Source: JAMXLO01 sp963850535
Lineage (GTDB): Bacteria; Pseudomonadota; Alphaproteobacteria; Acetobacterales; Acetobacteraceae
Length of the DNA stretch: 64,000 nt
NCBI GenBank assembly: GCA_963850535.1
Contig: CAWKMC010000016.1
Coordinates: 1-64,000 of the forward strand
Reading direction: 5' to 3'
Notes under the pieces: generated by a model
Told to the model about the DNA's origin: nothing
Database searches by the model: none
Seen by the model: only the letters and a program-made list of their open reading frames with translations
Shown: in pieces, positions 47,551 to 56,561 of the stretch
Numbering within the stretch: the first letter of the stretch is position 1
Layout of the letters: every line of letters begins with the position of its first letter
Program-made: the position numbers and the translations under genes

Positions 47551-49010
47551 TGGAGACCCCGGCGCCGCGCGCGCGCGCGCCCGGCACAGTGGCACTGCCG
47601 ATCGGCGAAGTTCTGCGCATCGCCAACGAATACGAGCGCGGCGGACGGCTCGCCGATGCGCAACGACTGCTCAACCACATCCTTGGTGTGGAACCGCAGC
47701 AGGGAGATGCGTTGCACCTCGGCGGCATTGTCGCCTTTCGTCAGGGCGATATCGCCACAGCGCTGGACTTTATGGAGCGCTCGCTTCGGCACGGCATCGA
47801 TACACCGCTGTATCTACGCAACATCTGCGAGGTCTATCGCTCGCTGGGACGGCTGGATGATGCGTTGTCAGCGGCACAGCGAGCCACCGCCTTGGCACCC
47901 GCGGATCCGTTGTGCCTGCACAACCAGGCCGTCATCCATTATCACCGCCTGGAACTGCAGGCGGCGCTGGACTGCGCCGGTCAGGCACTGCGGATCGATC
48001 CATCATTGCCTGGTGCGCACTTCATCCGCGCCGAAGCTCTGCTGCTTCGTGGCGAATGGGTCGAAGGCTGGGAGGAATACGAATGGCGCTTCCGCATCCC
48101 CAGCGCCGCACCGCTGATGCCGCCCACGACAAAGCCGCAATGGGACGGCACGCGCTTGACGGACGGCACGCTGTTGTTGATCGCGGACCAGGGCTTTGGC
48201 GACATCATCCAGTTCGCGCGCTACATCCCCTGGGCCGCGGAACGCTGTTCCCACATCGCGATCGCCGGCAATGGCGAGGTGGCATCGCTGTTGCGGCAGA
48301 TCGCACCCGGCGCGCGACAGTTCCTCCGCTGGGAGGACGCGCCTGACTACACGGCATTCTGTCCGCTCTCCGGCCTGCCACGCCTGGCTGGCACGCGCAC
48401 CGACAACGTCCCTGCCCCGGTGCCGTATCTGCACGCCGATCCGGCCCGCGTCGCGCAATGGGCCGAGCGGCTGGAAGGACTGGTGCCACGCGGCTTCCGC
48501 CGCGTAGGCGTGATCTGGGCGGGCCGGCCCACGCACAACAACGACCGCAACCGATCAGCTCTGCTCGCCGACTTTCGACCACTCGGTGATGTCGCCGGCA
48601 TTGCGCTGCTCGCGTTGCAAAAAGGACCAAAGACCGAGCAGGCCGGTGCCTGGTATGGCCGCGCGCCAATGATCAACATCGGCGCAGAGATTGCCGACTA
48701 CGACGACACGATGGCCATCCTCGACAACCTCGACTTGCTCGTTACTGTCGATACCTCGGTCGCACACCTCGCCGGAGCAATGGGCCGTCCGGTCTGGATC
48801 ATGCTGCCGCGCGCACCCGACTGGCGATGGCTGCTCGATCGCGACGACACGCCGTGGTATCCCAGCACCAGACTTTTCCGCCAGAAGACTGTACGCCGCT
48901 GGGATGACGTGATGCAGTCGATCGTAATGGAGCTTGGCGCGCCACGAATTTACGATGCCATCGGCACCAGGTGTGACAGGAAAATCTCGGCACACGCGCG
49001 CCACGAATAG
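47550..49010 (+). CDS. TPR protein with glycosyltransferase-9-like domain
   Basis: 486 residues from the ATG at 47550. TPR repeats cover about 20-190 (GGRLADAQRLLNHILGVEPQ, YLRNICEVYRSLGRLDDALS), followed by a heptosyltransferase-like (GT9) domain: LLIADQGFGDIIQFARYIPW, RRVGVIWAGRPTHNNDRNRS, and DLLVTVDTSVAHLAGAMGRP, where the VDTSVAHLAGA motif is the nucleotide-sugar region. This TPR+GT9-like arrangement is common in alphaproteobacterial surface-glycan loci. Paired with the TPR-sulfotransferase, it suggests decoration of a surface glycan or protein. The 3' end overlaps an antisense glycosyltransferase remnant by 60 bp. Confidence 0.88.
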   Translation: METPAPRARAPGTVALPIGEVLRIANEYERGGRLADAQRLLNHILGVEPQQGDALHLGGIVAFRQGDIATALDFMERSLRHGIDTPLYLRNICEVYRSLGRLDDALSAAQRATALAPADPLCLHNQAVIHYHRLELQAALDCAGQALRIDPSLPGAHFIRAEALLLRGEWVEGWEEYEWRFRIPSAAPLMPPTTKPQWDGTRLTDGTLLLIADQGFGDIIQFARYIPWAAERCSHIAIAGNGEVASLLRQIAPGARQFLRWEDAPDYTAFCPLSGLPRLAGTRTDNVPAPVPYLHADPARVAQWAERLEGLVPRGFRRVGVIWAGRPTHNNDRNRSALLADFRPLGDVAGIALLALQKGPKTEQAGAWYGRAPMINIGAEIADYDDTMAILDNLDLLVTVDTSVAHLAGAMGRPVWIMLPRAPDWRWLLDRDDTPWYPSTRLFRQKTVRRWDDVMQSIVMELGAPRIYDAIGTRCDRKISAHARHE

Positions 49011-49162
49011 CGTTCCGCATGAGCGCGGCAGGCTGCGCGATCTGCTGTCAGGGCCTCCAATGCTGCGGTACGCAGATCCGCGTTCACCGCACCGATCTTG
49101 CCGTGCGCGTCCGCCAGGACATCGATCGGCCCAGTCACCGGATATGCGGCAATCGGCGTGCC
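48950..49162 (-). pseudogene. Glycosyltransferase C-terminal remnant
   Basis: About 70 codons in one frame have the end of a GT4-like protein: GTPIAAYPVTGPIDVLADAH and YSWRACAEIFLSHLVP before the TGA at 48950. Upstream of 49162 the coding resemblance stops abruptly, with no start codon in frame, so only the 3' end of a gene is left. It faces the TPR-glycosyltransferase gene. Nothing recognisable lies in 49163-49309. Confidence 0.55.
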
Positions 49163-49309
49163 GCCATTACGGACACCTTCTCGCCGTTGGGGTCGAGTAC
49201 ATCGATGCCATATCGTTGTTCGCATCCGGCAAACCAAGACGGCGATGCGTGATACAAGTCACTCGACAAACACGCCCCGCTAGGTGGAATAGCGTGAGTC
49301 CAAATCACC

Positions 49310-49756
49310 CTACTTTAGAAGAGGTCGATTGATAAGAAGCCAGTACATACCAATTTTGGCAGCGGTATCTGCGAAAGCATCGAACGTGACCGGCTTGCTG
49401 ACGTAACTATTAGCACCGAGGCGGTAGCACTCTTCCAGGTCGGGGTTCTCGGTGGATGAAGTGAGCACAATAACAGGGATGGTCTTCGTTTGCTCGTCTC
49501 CTTTTAACTTACTCAAAACCTCAATCCCGTTAACCTTTGGCATGCGCAGATCGAGCAAAATAAGGTTCGGTTGTCCGTTTGGTCGTCCAGCATACACGCC
49601 TTCACGATAAATATAGTCGAGTCCTTCCGCGCCATCCTTCAACCAAACAACATCGTTGGCGAGATGCTGCTTCCTCAGCGCATCGATACAAAGTTCAGCG
49701 TCTGTCTCGTTATCCTCTATAAGCACGATGCGGACTCTTTTGGGGTCATCAGACAT
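49310..49756 (-). CDS. CheY-like response regulator (Rcp1 type)
   Basis: 148-residue stand-alone receiver without an output domain. Acidic pocket residues are in VLIEDNETDAELCI, the phospho-acceptor D is in LILLDLRMPKVNGI, the T is in VIVLTSSTENPDLEE, and the K is in YVSKPVTFDA. The EDNETD start and the PDLEE insertion match Rcp1-type regulators that pair with phytochrome-like kinases. The ATG at 49756 (MSDDPKRVRIVLIED) overlaps the end of the histidine kinase (stop 49749-49751), so translation is coupled; the target is likely a motility or second-messenger enzyme elsewhere. Confidence 0.9.
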   Translation of the reverse strand: MSDDPKRVRIVLIEDNETDAELCIDALRKQHLANDVVWLKDGAEGLDYIYREGVYAGRPNGQPNLILLDLRMPKVNGIEVLSKLKGDEQTKTIPVIVLTSSTENPDLEECYRLGANSYVSKPVTFDAFADTAAKIGMYWLLINRPLLK

Positions 49757-51280
49757 TGGTAACCTCCGAATGGGGTAGCGTGAAGTAGAAGCTCGCGCCA
49801 TGACCTAGCTCGCCTTCTGCCCAAACGCGCCCGCCGTGACGTGCAATGATGCGCTTCACGATCGAAAGACCAATGCCCGTGCCGGGAAATTCGGCTTGGG
49901 TGTGCAGTCGCTCGAAGACACCGAATAGCTTTCCGACGTATTTCATGTCAAAGCCTACACCATTGTCCCTGACCATGTAGATTACCTCACCGTTTTCGAT
50001 GCGACCCTCGACTTCGATTAGGGTATCTGGGTTCCGACCAGAGTACTTGATCGCGTTGCCCAGCAGGTTGGTGAATACACGCTCCATCAGAACAGCATCG
50101 GCGCGAGCCTTTGGGAGTGCGCCAACTTTAAGACAGATGGAGCGGCAGGTGTCAGCACGCTCAAGCGATTTGTATGTCGCCTGCGCCATTGTCTCCATAT
50201 CTACTTCGACGTGCTGGAGTTCGACCCGCCCCATACGCGAGAACGCAAGCATGGCATCGATCAACATGCTCATCTTAAGGGTATTGTCACGCACCACATT
50301 GAGCAGACGCAACCCTTCCTGGTTCAGCGCCGAAGCGTGTCCATCGATTAGCTTGCGCGCGAACCCGTCGATCGCCCGGAGTGGGGTGCGCAGGTCGTGG
50401 GATACCGAGTACGAGAAACCCTCCAACTCCTTGTTCGCCGCCTGAAGCTGTTCGTTGCTCTCGACAAGTTGCGAAGTTCGACGACTAACAGTTTCTTCAA
50501 GGTGCTCTTTCATTCCACGAAGTTGTTCTTCAGCAATAGCGCGTGTGCTTCGTTCGTTATCGAAGTCATCCAAGATGTTCAGGCTGGCTCGCTGAACCGC
50601 CCGAAGTTCATCCCGCTCTTGGCCGAAGTCGTCCAAGATGTTCAGCATCGACTTCTGCATCAGGTTTAGCTGAACTTTGTCGCGCTCTGCGTCATCCAGA
50701 ATGTTGATGGCCGCATGCTCGGTCGCCTCAAGCCGCGTCTTATCTGCATCAGCATCATCCAGAATGTTGATGACCGCATGCTCGGTCGCCTCAAGCCGCG
50801 TCTTATCTGCATCAGCATCATCCAGAATGTTGATGACCGCATGCTCGGTCGCCTCAAGCCGCTTCTTATCTGCATCAGCATCATCCAGGATATTGATGAC
50901 CGCGCGCTCGGTCGCCTCAAGCTGCTTCTTGTCTGCGTCGGCGTCATCCAGGATATTGATGACTGCGCGCTCGGTCGCCTCAAGCTGCTTCTTGTCTGCA
51001 TCGACGTCATCCAGGATATTGATGACAGCACGCTCGGTCGCCTCAAGCTGCTTCTTGTCTGCCATTGCGTCGTCAAATATGTTTAGCATTGCGCTGTGAA
51101 TGCCGCGCAGATGTTCTGACTCGAAATGGCTATCTTCGAGCAAGTTTAATATCGCTCTTTGCAACCCTAGTAGCTGCTTTTCTCCTCGGCAAAATCTTCA
51201 AGGACATTCAAAAGGGCCTTCGCATAAGTAGCTGGGTCTACTACCCGTTGGTCTGAGCCAGACGTCGCAGGAGGCGACAT
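49749..51280 (-). pseudogene. Histidine kinase with long 21-residue repeat coil, one frameshift near the N terminus
   Basis: About 510 residues. The ATG at 51280 starts MSPPATSGSDQRVVDPATYA, then KALLNVLEDFAEEKS; one base change near 51180 leads to LQRAILNLLEDSHFESEHLR. After this come six near-identical 21-residue units of the type DADADKKQLEATERAVINIL (50692-51069), then two more diverged copies (NILDDFGQERDELRAVQ, NILDDFDNERSTRAIAEEQ). The kinase core follows: phospho-acceptor H in GFSYSVSHDLRTPLRAIDG, N box LLGNAIKYSGRNPD, and G boxes DNGVGFDMKY and GTGIGLSIVKRII. No own sensor is seen; it may receive input from the PAS protein before it. Third gene is the CheY-like partner. Confidence 0.85.
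50692..51069. repeat. Six tandem 63-bp repeats inside the histidine kinase gene
   Basis: Units start at 50692, 50755, 50818, 50881, 50944 and 51007, each opening TCATCCAG and keeping GCTCGGTCGCCTCAAG in the middle. The spacing is exactly 63 bp (21 codons, three heptads), so copy number can change without losing frame and the coiled coil would simply be longer or shorter. Neighbouring copies are almost identical, which suggests recent expansion. Confidence 0.9.
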
Positions 51281-51287
51281 CGCAAGC

Positions 51288-53294
51288 CTACGACGCTGGA
51301 CGGTCGCGCTGTAGCTCCGCGATCTCCTTTTTTAGTTCTATCATCTTGAGTTCGCGCCCCACCGTGAGCTTTTGGAATTCTTCAAGCTCTGCCAACCGCT
51401 CCATTTCTCGCGCCCGCTGTTCGGCCACTTCGGCTTCCGCTTTCTTCTGCGCCGTGACATCACGGGCGGCAGCGAAGACACCAAGCACGTTGCCATCTGC
51501 GCCACGATATACCGAAGCGTTATACAGCACGACAGTTACGTGGCCTTCCCTATGCCGAATTGTCAGCGGGTAGTTTGTGACAAAGCCCTTTTCGAATACC
51601 TCTTGGTAGCCGTAACGGGCCTTTTGCGGCTCGGTGAAGTAATCGGAAAAGTCCGTGCCGATCAGTCGGTCGCGAGGCACGCCGGTCACTTTGACCGTTG
51701 CCTCGTTGACGTCGGTGATCTTGCCTTCTGGGCTGATCGTGACCAGCGGATCGAGACTCGCCTCGACCAAGCTTCTGGCATACTGCGAGGCAGAGCGGAG
51801 TTGTTGTTCGGCTTGCTTCTTGTCCGAGATGTCGGTGCTCATGAGAAGATAACCGATCGGCTTACCGGAGCTATCATCGCGGCGTGTTACGACGACGCTG
51901 GCAGCAAATCGCGTGCCGTCCTTTCGCACCCGTTGGAACTCCGATTCGGCCAAACCCTTTTCGTGCGCGACGTCAAACAGCCGATCGACCGCACCCGATG
52001 CAAGGTCTTCCGGTGTATGAAGGATGTTCGAATTCTTCCCGATGATCTCGTCCGCCGTATAGCCGTAATTTCGGTTCGCGCCCTCATTCCATGAAAGGAT
52101 GTTGTGACTAAGGTCCTTTCCTATGATCGAGTACTTGGTCGAACTTTGCAGAATGTTGTCCAAGAATGTCTTGGTCTCTGCGAACTCCTTCATCACTCGT
52201 TTGGAATCGGTGACGTCTCGTGCTGCCGCGAAGGCACCCAGCACATCGCCACGCGCGTTGCGATACAGCGAGGCGTTGTAAAGCACGTCCATTAGACGGC
52301 CATCCCTGTGTCGGATCGTTAACGGGTAGTCGGTGACGAATCCTTTGTCGAACACCTCCCGATAGCCAGCGCGCGCCCTCTGTGGCTCAGTGAAGTAGTC
52401 GGAGAAGTCCGTACCGATCAACCTTTCGCGTGGCACGCCGGTGACCTTGATGGTTGCCTCATTCACGTCGGTGATCTTGCCTTCCGGGCTGATCGTTACC
52501 AACGGATCGAGGCTCGCCTCAATCAGGCTTCTTGCATACTGCGAGGCTTGCTTCTGGAGCGTGACATCGCGCGCCGCCGCAAACACCCCGAGCACGTTCC
52601 CAATCGAATCACGGTAAACCGATGCGTTGTAAAGAACATCTGTCAGTGGCCCATCCTTGTGCCGGATGGTCAATGGATAATCTTTCACAAAACCCTCGGA
52701 GAATGCAATCTGATAGCCTTCACGCGCTTGCTGGGGTTCGGTGAAATAGTCGGCAAAGTCCGTTCCGATCAAATGGTCGCGTGATACACCGGTAGCCTTC
52801 ACAGCGGCCTCGTTCACATCGGTGATCTTGCCATCGGCACTGATCGTCACCAGGGGATCGAGGTTGGCCTCAATCAGGCTGCGTGCGTACCCCGATGCCT
52901 GCTTCTGGAGTGTCACATCACGAGCGGCAGCAAAAACCCCCAGGACGTTGCCGCTCGCATCGCGATATACAGACGCGTTGTAGAGCACATCGGTCAGTCG
53001 GCCATCCTTGTGCCGGATAGTCAGTGGATAGTCGGTGACGAAGCCCTTCTCGAATGCCTCTTGATATCCGTTGCGCGCGTCGGAAGGCTCTGTAAAGTAG
53101 TCAGAGAAGACTGTGCCGATCAGCAGTTCACGTGACACACCGGTGACCTTGACGGTGGCCTCGTTGACGTCGGTGATCTGGCCGTCCGGGCTGATAGTCA
53201 CCAGTGGATCGAGGCTCGCCTCAATCAGACTGCGTGCGTATTGCGAGGCGTTACGTTCGGCATGAGCATCTAGCGACACGGCGACGTCGTTCAT
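51288..53294 (-). CDS. Five-PAS sensory protein without a kinase domain
   Basis: 668 residues from the ATG at 53294. Four PAS domains are close copies (about 18-135, 138-255, 258-375 and 515-632), each with SLIEASLDPLVTISPDGQIT, VNEATVKVTGVSRELLIGT, FSDYFTEPSDARNGYQEAF, YPLTIRHKDGRLTDVLYNAS and VLGVFAAARDVT. The fourth PAS (about 385-505) is different: ILQSSTKYSIIGKDLSHNIL, with a PAC segment GKPIGYLLMSTDISDKKQAE. A coiled coil ends the protein (EMERLAELEEFQKLTVGREL). There is no kinase, cyclase or other output domain, so it likely signals through the next gene, whose ATG begins eight bases after its stop. Confidence 0.88.
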   Translation of the reverse strand: MNDVAVSLDAHAERNASQYARSLIEASLDPLVTISPDGQITDVNEATVKVTGVSRELLIGTVFSDYFTEPSDARNGYQEAFEKGFVTDYPLTIRHKDGRLTDVLYNASVYRDASGNVLGVFAAARDVTLQKQASGYARSLIEANLDPLVTISADGKITDVNEAAVKATGVSRDHLIGTDFADYFTEPQQAREGYQIAFSEGFVKDYPLTIRHKDGPLTDVLYNASVYRDSIGNVLGVFAAARDVTLQKQASQYARSLIEASLDPLVTISPEGKITDVNEATIKVTGVPRERLIGTDFSDYFTEPQRARAGYREVFDKGFVTDYPLTIRHRDGRLMDVLYNASLYRNARGDVLGAFAAARDVTDSKRVMKEFAETKTFLDNILQSSTKYSIIGKDLSHNILSWNEGANRNYGYTADEIIGKNSNILHTPEDLASGAVDRLFDVAHEKGLAESEFQRVRKDGTRFAASVVVTRRDDSSGKPIGYLLMSTDISDKKQAEQQLRSASQYARSLVEASLDPLVTISPEGKITDVNEATVKVTGVPRDRLIGTDFSDYFTEPQKARYGYQEVFEKGFVTNYPLTIRHREGHVTVVLYNASVYRGADGNVLGVFAAARDVTAQKKAEAEVAEQRAREMERLAELEEFQKLTVGRELKMIELKKEIAELQRDRPAS

Positions 53295-53622
53295 TCTAAA
53301 GTCTCCGATACGTTGCTAGGTTGCGACTTTTGGGCATGGCTGCGCTAAGCCGATTGCGTCGGCATACTTCCGACGGAATTTGCTAAATGAACTAGGCTAC
53401 GAAGTTTAACATATGTTGAAGATAGGTCGCGTGCTGCACCATCGGCGGCCTGATGTCGCGGTGAAGCGTCTGGGGCGCGAGGAGCCGACCGTGGCCATTT
53501 TGCCCTCGATGCTGCCTATCTTGGACGGTGCCGCAGGGGTGTAGAGCCTCTGCGGATCGCGGTTATGCCTCAGCACGATCGGCAGGCGACCACCTCATCC
53601 GTTACCGAGCCGATGCCGATTC
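53295..53622. other. Non-coding gap upstream of the PAS operon
   Basis: No gene is visible. The part next to 53294 is richer in A and T (e.g. around 53380-53420, with TTTAACATATGTTGAAGATA) than the surrounding genes and is the likely promoter of the PAS operon. The other end borders the 3' end of the MetY-like gene. No clear terminator or operator was found. Confidence 0.4.
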
Positions 53623-55436
53623 TTACCCGCCGGCACCCGCCTCCAGCGCCTGATCCAGATCCGCGATCAGGTCCTCTGCCGTCTCCAGCCCGATCGACAG
53701 CCTGATCACGTCCGGGCCCGCGCCGGCTGCGAGCCGCTGCTCGTCTGTAAGCTGTCGATGCGTGGTCGATGCCGGATGCAGGATCAGACTGCGCGTATCG
53801 CCGATGTTGGCCAGATGCGAGAAAAGCTGGACGCTCTCAACGAGCTTAACCCCGGCATCGTAGCCGCCGCGCACGCCGAACGTGAAGACGGCACCGGTGC
53901 CGTTCGGCAGGTATTTGCGTGCCAGCGCACGATACGGGCTTGATTCCAGTCCGGCATAGGTCACCCATGCAACGCGCGGGTGCTGCTCGAGGAACTCCGC
54001 CATCAGCTGTGCATTGGCGCAGTGCCGTTCCATCCGCACATGCAGTGTTTCGATCCCGGTAATGGTGAGAAATGCATTCATCGGAGCGAGCGTTGGTCCA
54101 TAGTCGCGCAGCGCCACCGCGCGCGCCTTGGTCGTGAATGCGAAGTCGCCAAAGTTCTCGTAGAAGCGCAGTCCGTGATATGCCGGCTCAGGCTCGGTCA
54201 GCGCCGGGAATTTTCCCCCTGCGACCAGTCGAACCTGCCGCTCTCGACCACCACGCCACCGAGCGAGTTGCCGTGGCCATCGAGGAACTTGGTGGTGGAA
54301 TGCAATACCAGATCGGCGCCCCACTCGATCGGGCGGCACAGGTACGGCGTCGCCAGCGTGTTATCGACGATCAGCGGAATACCTGCTTCGTGCGCGACCT
54401 TCGCCACCGCTTCCAGATCGACGATGATCCCGCCGGGATTGGCGAGGCTTTCGAGGAAAATTGCCTTACAGCGCGGCGTCAGTGCACGGCGGAAATTCTC
54501 CGGGTCGTGCGGATCGACAAAATGACAGGTCCAACCAAGCTTTTTGAACGACAGGCCGAACTGCGTCAGCGATCCGCCATACAGATTACGTGATGCGACG
54601 AATTCGTCGCCTTGCTCCATCATGGTGGCGAAGGTGATGAACTGCGCTGCGTGACCTGATGCCGCTGCGCAGGCGGCACGGCCGCCTTCCAGGCTGGCGA
54701 TGCGCTCTTCCAGCACCGCCACTGTCGGATTGGTCAGCCGCGAATAAATGTAGCCGAAATTGTGCAGATTGAAGAGCGACGCGGCGTGGTCGACATCGTC
54801 GAACACGTAAGCTGTAGTCTGAAAGATTGGTGTCGTGCGTGCGCCGGTCGTCGGATCCGGCGCCGCTCCTGCATGGACCGCGCGCGTCTCGAAACCGTAG
54901 TTCACGTTGGCAGACGGCAAGGTGCGCGGCTTCGACTTGCGTTCAGTTGGGGCCTCCGGCGCGCGGTTGCGGATGATCCCCGAGTTCACGCCACTCCATG
55001 ACAACTCGCCGCCCAGCCGACCGAACTCGATCTTTGGGCAGCGGTGCATGACCACTTCAATACCCGCGGTTTCGGCGCGCTCAGCAGCCTCATCGTTGCG
55101 CACACCAAGCTGCATCCACACCACCTTGGCGCCGATCGCGATCGCATCCTCGACGATCGGCCCCGCCTGATCGGAGGCGCGAAAGATATCCACCATGTCG
55201 ATCTTGTCGGGAATGTCGCGCAGGCTGGCGTAGATCTTTTCGCCCAGCTGTTCCTGGCCTGCGGTGCCCGGGTTGACCGGAATGACCCGGTAGCCTTTGC
55301 CCTGCAGATACTTCATCACGAAAAAGCTTGGGCGGTTCCAGTTGGATGACGCGCCGACCAACGCGATGGTGCGCACCGTCGACAGGATGCGACGGATCTT
55401 CGCGTCAGAGTAAGGAATCGGATCAATCGCGGTCAT
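53623..55436 (-). pseudogene. CoA-binding domain fused to O-acetylhomoserine sulfhydrylase, one frameshift
   Basis: About 604 residues when joined. The N terminus (about 1-140) is a CoA-binding (YccU-like) Rossmann domain: ILSTVRTIALVGASSNWNRP, GKGYRVIPVNPGTAGQE, and VVWMQLGVRNDEAAERAETA. A linker of about 35 residues follows, then a MetY-type PLP enzyme from NYGFETRAVHAGAAPDPTTG, with IYSRLTNPTVAVLEERIASL, the PLP lysine in VLHSTTKFLDGHGNSLGG, and after a break near 54215 (a GGGGGAAAA run) FPALTEPEPAYHGL to DTRSLILHPASTTHRQL. It makes homocysteine from O-acetylhomoserine and sulfide. Start ATG at 55436 with GGAGGACACG upstream. Confidence 0.85.
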
Positions 55437-55479
55437 GGCGTGTCCTCCAAATACTCAGAGCTGAGGCGGCAGCGGCCGT

Positions 55480-55563
55480 GACATTGTGAGGAGCGCCGCG
55501 ATGAAGCAATCTCGATCGGATTGAGCTCCACCTCGGGATTGCTTCACTTCGCTCGCAATGACG
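55480..55563. repeat. REP-like palindromic repeat, copy 2
   Basis: Same family as 37638-37717: ACATTGTGAGGAGCGCCGCG with ATGAAGCAATCTC on the left and GGATTGCTTC with ACTTCGCTCGCAATGAC on the right, forming an imperfect long hairpin. It lies between the MetY-fusion start region and the 3' end of the Tim44-like gene. No riboswitch is visible upstream of the MetY gene. Confidence 0.75.
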
Positions 55564-55597
55564 ACTGCCTCGCTTTGCGGCCTTTCCAGTACGCGAT

Positions 55598-56536
55598 CTA
55601 CCGCGCCTGCTGAATGGCCGACAGGATCCAGCGTCCGCCCGGCGAGCGGACGAAGGTCCACAGCTCGGTCGCGGTTACGTGCTCGTTCGGGTTGCCGTCG
55701 ACAATCCGACCGCTCGCATCCACCGTCACATCAACCATCGAGAACCGCATCGCCACCGAGGCATATTCACGGCTGCCCTCGCTCCACGCCTGTGACAGGT
55801 CGCCTTGCAGCAAGCGCACATTCGTCACCTCGTTGCGCACGCCGCGGCTGGCCTGCTCGGCTAACTGCTCCGAGAAGTAACTGAGCATCTCCGGCGTCAC
55901 CAACTCGCGCAGCGCGTTGAGGTCGTGCCGGCTCCAAGCATTCTGGATTCCCTGCAGCAACTGCTCGAACGCCTGATAGTCCTGCGGACCGATCTGCAAA
56001 GGCGGCGGTCCACTCGGTCGCTCAAAGCCGCCACCCATCGGTGGTGCTCCATTGCGAGCGAAGATGTTGGGGCCGCCGGCCAGCGCGGGCGAAGAACGGC
56101 GGAACAGGCCGATCAGGAACCGCACCAACAGCACGATCAGGAAGATCTGCAGCAAGAAGCCCAGGAAGCCGCCGAAACCCATCATGCCGCCGAAGAAGCC
56201 GTGGCCAAGCAGCAGTCCGCCAAGCCCCGCGCCGATCAAGCCGCCCATCAGCCCCGACATGAAGCCGGAGCGCGGCGCATAGCCGGGCGCGCCGAAGCCG
56301 CCATACCCAGGGGACGGACTGTTCGGCGTCATGCTGCGCTGCATCGGCGCTGCTGCGTAGGGCGCCGTCTTCGTCGTCGGAGGAGACGACCATGTCATGC
56401 TGCCGCGGCTGCCGAACGAGCCGCCACCGCCGGCGCGGGCATCCGCAAGGCCCGGCGCCAGCGCGAGGGCCAAGGCGGATACCGCCGCCAATCCCAAGGA
56501 CGTCCGTCGCATCGGTTTTCTCTGTTTTGTGAGCAT
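55598..56536 (-). CDS. Tim44-like domain protein
   Basis: 312 residues. A signal or membrane anchor (LGLAAVSALALALAPGLADA) is followed by a Gly-rich low-complexity region (RAGGGGSFGSRGSMTWSS), a second Gly-rich hydrophobic part (LLQIFLIVLLVRFLIGLF near 125-150), and the C-terminal Tim44 domain (about 190-312: QDYQAFEQLLQGIQNAWSRH, LVTPEMLSYFSEQLAE, and WTFVRSPGGRWILSAIQQ). Bacterial Tim44-like proteins of this layout are membrane-associated in Alphaproteobacteria; the role is not settled. The start is at 56536, or eight codons later. Next to it lie pmbA and the M16 peptidase, on the same strand. Confidence 0.88.
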   Translation of the reverse strand: MLTKQRKPMRRTSLGLAAVSALALALAPGLADARAGGGGSFGSRGSMTWSSPPTTKTAPYAAAPMQRSMTPNSPSPGYGGFGAPGYAPRSGFMSGLMGGLIGAGLGGLLLGHGFFGGMMGFGGFLGFLLQIFLIVLLVRFLIGLFRRSSPALAGGPNIFARNGAPPMGGGFERPSGPPPLQIGPQDYQAFEQLLQGIQNAWSRHDLNALRELVTPEMLSYFSEQLAEQASRGVRNEVTNVRLLQGDLSQAWSEGSREYASVAMRFSMVDVTVDASGRIVDGNPNEHVTATELWTFVRSPGGRWILSAIQQAR

Positions 56537-56561
56537 GCACGGAATATGGTGCTGGCGCGCC

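Noticed and set aside
50666..51099. Tandem repeat considered as a CRISPR array
   Set aside because: The units abut without spacers, are 63 bp and in frame with a kinase gene.
55437..55600. SAM-II or other riboswitch upstream of the MetY fusion
   Set aside because: Only the REP-like hairpin is visible; no conserved riboswitch core was found.
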